Position numbers and translations under genes: made by a program. From an uncultured bacterium (GTDB taxonomy: Bacteria; Verrucomicrobiota; Kiritimatiellia; RFP12; UBA1067): a stretch of DNA of 57,864 nt. Location of the stretch: assembly GCA_902780865.1 (NCBI GenBank), contig CACZHC010000010.1:1-57864 (forward strand). Direction: 5' to 3'. The notes beneath the pieces are model-generated. The model was not told where the DNA came from. It worked only from the letters and a program-made list of their open reading frames with translations, and searched no databases. Every line of letters begins with the position of its first letter. Within the stretch, counting starts at the first letter, position 1. Positions 51,634-57,864 of the stretch are shown one piece after another.

Positions 51634-53844
51634 ATGAAGAGAGTAGCAGCATCCGCCTGCGCAGCGATGGCGTTCGCGACCGTCTGGGCAGACACAGGTT
51701 TTTCCGTGGGACGCTGGAACGTCGCCTTTTCCGACGAAGGCGAACGACTCGTCCTGTCCCATGCCGACGGCTTTGCCGAAGTTTCGGGAACGGTTTCGTT
51801 TAAAGGACCGGCCGTCGTCACGGGAGCGGGGGTCGGCGCGGACGGTTCGGCCGCACGCTGGCGCGTCGCCTCGCCACGCGACGGCGCGAAAGAACGTCTT
51901 GCGCTTGTTGACGCGCGGGACAACGTGAACGGCTACATTTCGTTCCAGCCGGACGGCGAGGGCGTTTCGATGCTCGTCTACCATCGCACGGCGTTCGCAT
52001 ACGAAGGGGCGCTCTCGTTCGCCGGAGAAGTCCGCTACCGGGACGACGCGTATCCGTGCCGTCTTTCGCCGATCGCGGGCGACAGGGTGCTTTCCGTCAA
52101 GAGCGGCAACGCCGTCTCAAATCTCGATGACGCGCTTTTCTCGCCATCGGCGGACGAGGCGCTGGAGTTCAAGAGTTTAAAGCTGAAAGAGAAAAGTGGA
52201 AAGTTGTCGGTATCGGCGAAACTCAAGATCGACGACGCGACTGCGAACGCGATGTCAGTCAAGATCGTCAAGGATTGGTACAAGTCGCGCTGGGTGCCGT
52301 ACTGGCGAGCTCCGAACCGCGATCGTTCACCCCATGCGCCCACTGGCTGGCTCAGCTGGAATACTTACTTCGACACAGCCGGCTCAAAGGAGAATCTTGA
52401 CGAGGCGCGTTTTGCCGCGAAGTGGTTCAAGCCGTTTGGGATGGAGATATGGAACATCGAGTCGTGGCAGGACAATTCGCCGAAACTCCCCGTCTCGAAT
52501 TTCCACAACATGAACCTCGAGACGTACAAGACGCAGTTCCCCGAGGGGATGAAGTGGCTCGCGGACGAGATTCGGAAACTCGGTTTCAGACCGGGACTCT
52601 GGATGGCGCCCTATGGAACAGGCAACGACGAATTCTATGCGCGGCACAAAGACTGGTTCCTCCACGACAAGGAAGGAAAGCCCATCCGCTCATGGAACGG
52701 AAAGTATACGCTCGACCCGACTGCGCCAGGTGCGCTTGAGCATTTGACTTCGATATTCGACAGGGCATCGCACGAGTGGGGGTACGAGTTCTTCAAGATC
52801 GACGGAATGTCGGGACGCGGACCCGGCTACTGCGCGCATCTCTACGAGCGGCCCGAAGTGCGCGCGGCGATGCACGACACGTCGTGTCCCAATCCGTTCG
52901 AGCGCACCGTCGCCGCGTACAGGAAGGGCATCGGCGACGACCGCATCTTTCTCGCCTGTCAAGGTCATTTCACGGGTGCGGAGGCGGGTTATGCCGACGC
53001 AAGCCGCACGGGAGCGGACATAGTCCACCCCAACGAACCGGTAAAGTGGGAGAACATCCTTCTTCAGGCGCGCTGCACGGTCAACCAGTTTTTCGCGCAC
53101 GCTAACGTGTTCTGGTCAGACCCAGACTGCATGCTCGTCTCGCAAGGTGCGCTTGCACGCGAACAGGCGCAGGTCGAGGCGACGGTCGTCGCGCTCCCCG
53201 GGCAGCAGACGTTCGCAGGCGACAAGCTCGCTGAACTCGCGCCAGACCGTGTGCGGCTCATCCAGCAGGCGCTTCCCGTGTGCCCGACGCGTCCGGGGAA
53301 GCTCTATCCGATGTTCGGGCACCTGCCGGTCTGGGATCTCCACGTGTCGCGTCCTTTCGGCGACTGGCATGTCGTCGCACTCTTCAACTGGGGCGATGAC
53401 GAGAAAGTCGTTTCCGTCTCGTGGAATGAACTCGGCGAAGACCCAGACAGACGCTTCGTCGCGTGGGAGTTCTGGACGGATACCTACCTTGGAGAGCGGA
53501 AGGGCAGTCTTTCCGCGGCAGTTCCGCCGCGCGGCGTTCGGCTCTTCGCCCTCCAGCCGCTTGCGGACCATCCGCAGTTTCTCACGTCCGATCGTCATCT
53601 GACACAGGGCGCAGTTGGGCTTCTTGGCCAGAAGTGGGATGGATCGCGTCTTGTTGCAAAAGTTGATGCCGTTGGCGGTTTCCCGCAAGTTGCGCGTTTT
53701 GCGGTGCCGAAAGAATGGAAGATCAAAAGTGCAACGGCCAATGGCGTTGGCATCAAGGTGAAAGAGGAGTGTAGCGGAAGGGTGGCTGCCGTGGAGCTTT
53801 CTGTTCCTCGCTCCTGTGTCGTAGACCTTTGCCTTGACTTTTAG
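51634..53844 (+). CDS. Secreted GH36-like alpha-galactosidase-type enzyme
   Basis: 736 aa from ATG 51634, where a good signal peptide begins (MKRVAASACAAMAFATVWAD). Starting at ATG 51514 would add 40 basic residues before it. An N-terminal beta domain (to about 225) is followed by a TIM barrel: PTGWLSWNTYFDTAG, WNIESWQDN, GFRPGLWMAPYG, nucleophile D390 in FFKIDGMSG, HFTGAEAGYADASRTGAD. C-terminal beta domain. Family members release alpha-galactose or related sugars from polysaccharides. A period-7 array lies in the N-terminal domain (52174-52208). The 3' end converges with the inositol-phosphatase-like gene, 7 bases apart. Confidence 0.82.
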   Translation: MKRVAASACAAMAFATVWADTGFSVGRWNVAFSDEGERLVLSHADGFAEVSGTVSFKGPAVVTGAGVGADGSAARWRVASPRDGAKERLALVDARDNVNGYISFQPDGEGVSMLVYHRTAFAYEGALSFAGEVRYRDDAYPCRLSPIAGDRVLSVKSGNAVSNLDDALFSPSADEALEFKSLKLKEKSGKLSVSAKLKIDDATANAMSVKIVKDWYKSRWVPYWRAPNRDRSPHAPTGWLSWNTYFDTAGSKENLDEARFAAKWFKPFGMEIWNIESWQDNSPKLPVSNFHNMNLETYKTQFPEGMKWLADEIRKLGFRPGLWMAPYGTGNDEFYARHKDWFLHDKEGKPIRSWNGKYTLDPTAPGALEHLTSIFDRASHEWGYEFFKIDGMSGRGPGYCAHLYERPEVRAAMHDTSCPNPFERTVAAYRKGIGDDRIFLACQGHFTGAEAGYADASRTGADIVHPNEPVKWENILLQARCTVNQFFAHANVFWSDPDCMLVSQGALAREQAQVEATVVALPGQQTFAGDKLAELAPDRVRLIQQALPVCPTRPGKLYPMFGHLPVWDLHVSRPFGDWHVVALFNWGDDEKVVSVSWNELGEDPDRRFVAWEFWTDTYLGERKGSLSAAVPPRGVRLFALQPLADHPQFLTSDRHLTQGAVGLLGQKWDGSRLVAKVDAVGGFPQVARFAVPKEWKIKSATANGVGIKVKEECSGRVAAVELSVPRSCVVDLCLDF
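52174..52208 (+). repeat. Period-7 array inside the GH36-like gene
   Basis: Five 7-base units: AGTTTAA, AGCTGAA, AGAGAAA, AGTGGAA, AGTTGTC. Read in frame as SLKLKEKSGKLS. Confidence 0.6.
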
Positions 53845-53851
53845 CTACAGC

Positions 53852-54610
53852 TCATGCGAGCGGACGCGCTACCTTGTTTCGGGCGAGGATTGAACTCTTG
53901 CGGTCGTAGACGAGCGCGTTTCCGTCGATGTCGGTGACGATTCCGCCGGCCTCTTCGACGATCAGCGCGCCTGCCGCATAGTCCCAAGGGGAAAGCGACA
54001 GTTCGAAGAACAACTCTGCGCGTCCGGCCGCGACAGAACACATGTCGAGCGCAGCGGATCCTGTTCGCCGGACGTCTACCGATTTTTTGAAATACGAATA
54101 GGCGAGCTTGAAGGAGCGCTCGCTCAATTCCTCGTTGTATGGGGAAGTTCCGAAGATGACAAGTCCGTTTTCAAGCGGTTCTGACGAGACGTGGATTCTC
54201 TGCCCGTTGCAAAAGGCGCCATGCCCGCGTATCGCCGTGAACATCTCGTCAAGGTAGGGGTTGTATATCGCGCCAAGTTCTGCCCTGCCGTCGACGACGA
54301 GCGCGACCGAGATGCTGCTTGCTTGGAAATCCTTTATGAAGTTTGTGGTGCCGTCGATTGGATCTACGATGAAGAACTTTCCTGTTGGCGAGAATTCCTG
54401 TGTCGTGCCTTCTTCGCCTATGAAATGTGCGTCGGGCATTATCTTCAGAAGCCCGGTTCTCAGCCGCTCTTGTACTTTCTTGTCGCAGTCCGTGACGAAA
54501 TTGGCGTGACCGGCTTTCGAGCCGATCTGCAGCGTTGCCCTGTCGATGTCCTTTATGGTTCTGCCACATTCACGCATCAACTCGCATATTGCCTCTATGT
54601 CGTGTTTCAT
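53852..54610 (-). CDS. suhB: Inositol-monophosphatase-family protein
   Basis: 252 aa, magnesium-dependent, lithium-sensitive phosphatase fold. Metal-site motifs: FIGEEG (Glu), FIVDPIDGTTNFI (two Asp) and SPWDYAAGALIVEEAGG (Asp). In bacteria such proteins act on inositol phosphate, sugar phosphates or as SuhB/NusB-linked factors; the exact role is not visible. The start is ATG 54610 with GAGGAAA upstream. It converges with the GH36-like gene and is divergent from the autotransporter-strand gene. Confidence 0.85.
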   Translation of the reverse strand: MKHDIEAICELMRECGRTIKDIDRATLQIGSKAGHANFVTDCDKKVQERLRTGLLKIMPDAHFIGEEGTTQEFSPTGKFFIVDPIDGTTNFIKDFQASSISVALVVDGRAELGAIYNPYLDEMFTAIRGHGAFCNGQRIHVSSEPLENGLVIFGTSPYNEELSERSFKLAYSYFKKSVDVRRTGSAALDMCSVAAGRAELFFELSLSPWDYAAGALIVEEAGGIVTDIDGNALVYDRKSSILARNKVARPLA

Positions 54611-54719
54611 CTAATTTCCTCATGCTTGCCAGTTTTCACTGCTGCAATAGAATAACATATATTGCCGTTGCTTGCATAGCTTGAGAACCATGAGCCAATG
54701 GTATTTCGACTTTCACATT

Positions 54720-54783
54720 GCCCGATTGAGTTGTTTTGTCTCGCACAATCGGGTATGTTGCGCGGTTGGGAATATGGTATAAT
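54720..54783 (+). promoter_or_regulatory. 64-bp promoter module, copy C
   Basis: GCCCGATTGAG at 54720, AATCGGGT ending at 54754 followed by ATGTTG, 17 bases, TATAAT at 54778-54783. Arms CCCGATT / AATCGGG are identical to copy B and the GCCC to TATAAT distance is again 58 bases. 7 bases after the box stands ATGTGA (54791), then AAGGAG and the gene's ATG at 54807. Confidence 0.72.
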
Positions 54784-54806
54784 GTTGCCAATGTGAAAGG
54801 AGAAAC

Positions 54807-56531
54807 ATGAGAATTAACATGGCGCATTCTTTCTTTGCCGCCGCGCTTTGCGGTGCGGTTTTGCTGACTGGACGTGGTGTTTTCGCCGCGCCCTCGGAGT
54901 TTACGGCGACGACCGATTCCGACAACAACGGCTACACCGGAACAGTCTCCTCCAGCGGCGACGGCTACGCATTCACGGCGGAAGACTCGGCGAGGTACTA
55001 CAAATTCCTCAACCTCTACAACGACCTGCTGCTCGACGGCGAGGCATGCGCGGGCTGCACGAACTGGCATACGGTGACAGTCGGCGGAACTTGGTCGTCC
55101 CGACCCGTCACCGTCACGATTACGAATGGCGCGCGGATGGTGACGTGGCGGAACCGGAACATCCTGTTCAGGGGAAAGGGCGGCACGATCGTCGTCTCGG
55201 AGCCGACGGCGCGGGACCTTGACTGGAAAAATCCCGTCGGCAACAAAATCACGACCGCCTTCGGAGACACCTACACCAACATGATCGGCACGGTCGGCCA
55301 CGGCTCGAAGTTCACGCTTTGCAGTGATGTCACGTCCGACACCGGAACGAACGACATCCTGCGGCTTCTCGCCAACGGAACGGCGTCCTACCATTTTATC
55401 AGCAACCAGAACGCCTCCGTCGCCGCCCGCATTCTCTTCGAGGGAGGGGAAATGTGGTCTTTTAGCGAGGCTTCCACGAAATTTCAGGTCTCCGACGGTG
55501 CGAAGATCATTCTCCAGAGCGTGGACGGCCAGCCCATCAAGCTGCGCTCCTATGGCTACGACTATCGGCTCTTCGCCGGGCCGGGGACGTTCGAGACGGC
55601 CGGCGACGGCGACTTCGTCCTGCTCCAGAATTCCTACTCGACCAACCGGAAGACGGTCACGCTTTCCACCGACGAGGGCGGCAGATTCGTCTGGGGCCAT
55701 TCGGGTCGCTTCGTCCTCGGCGGCCTTTGCATCCTCGAAATGGGGTCAGATGACGTTCTCCCCCATGGTCCGCAGACTGGACCCGTCTTCATTGCCAACG
55801 GCCTCGCGTCAAGCGAAACAGGCCCGCTTGTCATCGACCTCAACGGCACGTCGAACACCGTGAACGGCATCGCCTGGATCGACGACTGGAACGACGGCAA
55901 TTGGTCTTTTTCCAGAAACCACGTTGTCACGAACTCGTCCGCGACGGTCGCGACGCTGGGGCTGGACGTTTCCTCTCGCACGAATTTGAGCGAGATCCTC
56001 AACGCGAAGTTCGCGGCGGACGCGCCGACGACCATTAACCTTCGCAAGGTTGGCGCCGGGACGCTTGCGGTGAACAACGCGAAGGCCGTCGCCACGCTCG
56101 CGACGAACGCCTGTCTGCAAGTCGCGGAGGGCGTCGTTTCTTTCGACGTCGATGCGACGCTTGTGCGCCCCCTTTCGGTCGATGGCGGTTCTGTTGCGGT
56201 CGCATCCGGCACAACGCTTGACACCTCGTCGATAGCAGACGCAAATATCTCCATCGGCGGCCTCACGGTCGATTCCGCCGCTGCGTCCAGCCCCACGATC
56301 ACCAAGTTCCGTCCGGCACCGAACGGCAAGTTGTATCTGACGAATTTCCCGGGCGAACTCGCGTCGAACTACACGGTGCCGATCAATCTGACGAACGTCG
56401 TCGATGCGGAGAATTTCGCGTCGTGGAAGGTCTACGTGAACGGCGCGGAGGTGCGCGGATTCGTTCCGGAGTATGTGAACGGCGTACTCAAGGCCAAGTT
56501 CAAACACGGTCTAGCCATCTTCATCAGGTAA
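54807..56531 (+). CDS. Secreted protein with autotransporter-type beta strands
   Basis: 574 aa with a signal peptide (GRGVFAAP). Beta-rich throughout. About residue 410 onward fits the passenger-associated strand repeat (INLRKVGAGTLAVNNAK, then ACLQVAEGVVSFD). There is no C-terminal beta-barrel and no PEP-CTERM-like end; the last residues are KFKHGLAIFIR. Probably a surface or outer-membrane-vesicle protein. Good ribosome site (AAGGAG) before ATG 54807. Transcribed from module copy C and followed after 47 bases by the GH27 gene. Confidence 0.7.
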   Translation: MRINMAHSFFAAALCGAVLLTGRGVFAAPSEFTATTDSDNNGYTGTVSSSGDGYAFTAEDSARYYKFLNLYNDLLLDGEACAGCTNWHTVTVGGTWSSRPVTVTITNGARMVTWRNRNILFRGKGGTIVVSEPTARDLDWKNPVGNKITTAFGDTYTNMIGTVGHGSKFTLCSDVTSDTGTNDILRLLANGTASYHFISNQNASVAARILFEGGEMWSFSEASTKFQVSDGAKIILQSVDGQPIKLRSYGYDYRLFAGPGTFETAGDGDFVLLQNSYSTNRKTVTLSTDEGGRFVWGHSGRFVLGGLCILEMGSDDVLPHGPQTGPVFIANGLASSETGPLVIDLNGTSNTVNGIAWIDDWNDGNWSFSRNHVVTNSSATVATLGLDVSSRTNLSEILNAKFAADAPTTINLRKVGAGTLAVNNAKAVATLATNACLQVAEGVVSFDVDATLVRPLSVDGGSVAVASGTTLDTSSIADANISIGGLTVDSAAASSPTITKFRPAPNGKLYLTNFPGELASNYTVPINLTNVVDAENFASWKVYVNGAEVRGFVPEYVNGVLKAKFKHGLAIFIR

Positions 56532-56561
56532 AAATGACAATGTGTAAATGTGAAAATATTG

Positions 56562-56634
56562 CCAATTACCAATACCCAATGTTGCAAGTTGGAAATTGGA
56601 AACTTATATTGTCAATACTGGCAACACTGGCAAC
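56562..56634 (+). repeat. Period-7 palindrome and 9-base repeats at the start of the GH27 gene
   Basis: CCAATTA, CCAATAC, CCAATGT, then the complementary TGGAAAT, TGGAAAC. Further on ACTGGCAAC twice (56617-56634). The arrays run over the start codon and encode part of the signal peptide (SILATLATF). Confidence 0.65.
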
Positions 56635-57864
56635 ATTCACCACGGCTTTTGCGGGCATCAAGTACGATATCCCGATGATGGATATCAGCAAAGAGGCGGG
56701 ACCTAACGGAACGCGCCTTGGAGACGTGTGCCTTGCCGGGAAAAAGTACTGGGCTTCGCTTTGCGTCAAGACGCCCAGTCGAGTCACGATCCCGCTTGGC
56801 GGCGGTGCAGTTTCGCTCAGCGCCGTCAGTGGAGTCGACTGCCGCAACGAGGTGGACGAACCTGCGACATTCCGCATAGTCGCTCCGGACGGAAAGGTCA
56901 TGTGGGAGAAGGCGGGCGTCAAGAAAGGCGTGAAGCTTGATGCGACGGTGGACCTGACGGGCCTTGAGTCCGTCGTTCTTGAGGTGTCCGGCGCTGACGG
57001 CATAATGGCCGGATGGGCGTTCGGAACCGTCTTCGAGTTTGCCGACGGGAAGTATCCGCCGAACGACGTCAGGATGCACACGCCACAGCTTGGCATTCTT
57101 ACGCCTCCAGAGAGCGCAAAACCGCGCATCAACGGGCCTGTCGTGTACGGCGTGAGACCCGGCCATCCGATCATCTACCGCGTGCCAGTCACAGGCCAGA
57201 GGCCGATGAAGATTTCCTTAGCCGCAAAGAACACAAAGTGCGCAAAGAACTGTAGCGAATGTCTTTGCGATCTTTGCGTCCTTTGCGGCAAAAAAATAAC
57301 CTTCGATCCGGTGATGCATGTGATTACTGGCGCAATTGATCAGCCAGGCGAGTACAAGATTACTATTGTCGCAGAAAACAGCGAGGGGCGCGATTGCCGC
57401 GACTTCACGATCAAGGTCGGCGACAAGATCTCGCTGACCCCCGCGATGGGCTGGAACAGCTGGAACTGTTTCTCCTGGAATGTAACCGCCGACGATGTCC
57501 GCAAAGCGGCGGATGCGTTCGAGAAGACCGGGCTTGCCGAACACGGCTGGGCATACGTCAACATCGACGACTTCTGGCAGAACAAGCCAACGTCATGGAT
57601 GAAGGAACTCCACGGTCCTGTGCGTGACGAGAATGGAAAGGTAAACACGAACAAGCGCTTTCCGGACATGAAGGGGCTTGTCGACTACATCCACTCCAAG
57701 GGGTTCAAGGCCGGGATCTATTCTTCACCCGGGCCAAAGACATGCGGAGGATGCGAAGGAAGCTGGCAGCACGAGGCGCAGGATGCGAAGACCTATGCCG
57801 AATGGGGCTTTGACTACCTGAAGCACGACTGGTGCAGCTACGGGAGCGTCGCGACTGGCGAAGG
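56579..57864 (+). CDS. Secreted GH27 alpha-galactosidase with NPCBM-like domain (cut by window end)
   Basis: First 428 residues seen; no stop before the window ends. Signal peptide MLQVGNWKLILSILATLATF to about AFAG; in-frame ATGs at 56534 and 56540 are alternatives. Residues about 20-160 resemble an NPCBM (galactose-binding-like) domain, followed by an Ig-like putative linker. The catalytic barrel starts at LTPAMGWNSWNCFSWNVT, with YVNIDDFWQ, GFKAGIYSSPGP, and the nucleophile D417 in YLKHDWCSYG. A cysteine-rich segment (CAKNCSECLCDLCVLC) in the linker is encoded by a hairpin repeat (57221-57289) and is not part of the family fold. Confidence 0.85.
   Translation, partial: MLQVGNWKLILSILATLATFTTAFAGIKYDIPMMDISKEAGPNGTRLGDVCLAGKKYWASLCVKTPSRVTIPLGGGAVSLSAVSGVDCRNEVDEPATFRIVAPDGKVMWEKAGVKKGVKLDATVDLTGLESVVLEVSGADGIMAGWAFGTVFEFADGKYPPNDVRMHTPQLGILTPPESAKPRINGPVVYGVRPGHPIIYRVPVTGQRPMKISLAAKNTKCAKNCSECLCDLCVLCGKKITFDPVMHVITGAIDQPGEYKITIVAENSEGRDCRDFTIKVGDKISLTPAMGWNSWNCFSWNVTADDVRKAADAFEKTGLAEHGWAYVNIDDFWQNKPTSWMKELHGPVRDENGKVNTNKRFPDMKGLVDYIHSKGFKAGIYSSPGPKTCGGCEGSWQHEAQDAKTYAEWGFDYLKHDWCSYGSVATGE
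57221..57289 (+). repeat. CGCAAAG/CTTTGCG hairpin inserted in the GH27 gene
   Basis: The left arm GCCGCAAAG...ACAAAG...GCGCAAAG pairs with the right arm CTTTGCG...CTTTGCG...CTTTGCGGC around a loop near TGTAGCGAAT; the outer 9 bp pair perfectly. Units are spaced by 9 bases. Read in frame without a stop. Confidence 0.8.

Overview
The window (57,864 bases, GC-rich, almost fully coding) looks like a chromosome segment of a Gram-negative bacterium of the PVC group, most likely a host-associated Kiritimatiellota or close relative. This is an inference from gene content: LL-diaminopimelate aminotransferase, the order dxr - rseP - ispG, a type II secretion pseudopilin operon, Kdo transferase and O-antigen ligase genes, many secreted glycoside hydrolases, DUF5107-TPR proteins, and secreted proteins with autotransporter-type strands and InlB-type repeats. 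No rRNA, tRNA, CRISPR array, transposase or phage gene was seen.

Layout. 0-4.6 kb: aconitase, an endonuclease/phosphatase-family lipoprotein, a coiled-coil secreted protein and a PlsC-like acyltransferase. 4.7-9.8 kb: two secreted glycosidases (GH106-like, GH9-like). 9.8-12.8 kb: two small proteins, a cysS broken by a deletion and frameshift, and dxr. 13.3-22.7 kb: a block of secreted proteins of uneven base composition (beta-helix/FGE/InlB-repeat protein, a relative with the same C-terminal domain, a second FGE-domain protein, a thermonuclease, and a relic of the shared C-terminal domain) lying between dxr and rseP. 23-31 kb: rseP, ispG, an O-antigen-ligase-like protein, dapL, a GH2 enzyme and a lipoprotein. 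31.3-37 kb: a fused MEMO-AMMECR1 gene, a sugar transferase and a divergent NeuD-like acyltransferase, Kdo transferase fused to a second domain, and a lipoprotein. 37-45 kb: an M16C peptidase, the pseudopilin operon gspG-H-I-J-K, and folD. 45-57.9 kb: a XylR-like regulator, a frameshifted DUF5107-TPR protein, an Mpv17-like membrane protein, GH16, a GH36-like enzyme, an inositol-phosphatase-like gene, an autotransporter-strand protein and a truncated GH27 alpha-galactosidase. This last part reads as a polysaccharide-use island.

Two features run through the window. First, an extended -10 box (usually GGTATAAT) precedes most transcription units. In many of them the start codon lies 6-8 bases after TATAAT, so the mRNAs should be leaderless; others carry normal Shine-Dalgarno leaders. 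Three of these promoters (46.2, 50.4 and 54.7 kb) share a larger 64-bp module with identical spacing, including an inverted repeat (GCCCGATT / AATCGGG). Second, short tandem arrays with a period of mostly 7 (also 8 or 9) bases recur between genes and inside genes, some as hairpins read in frame. The best candidates for new biology are the 64-bp promoter module, the shared C-terminal domain of the 13-22 kb secreted proteins, and the Kdo-transferase and MEMO-AMMECR1 fusions. The broken genes (cysS, the DUF5107 gene) may be real decay or sequence errors; this cannot be decided from the sequence alone.
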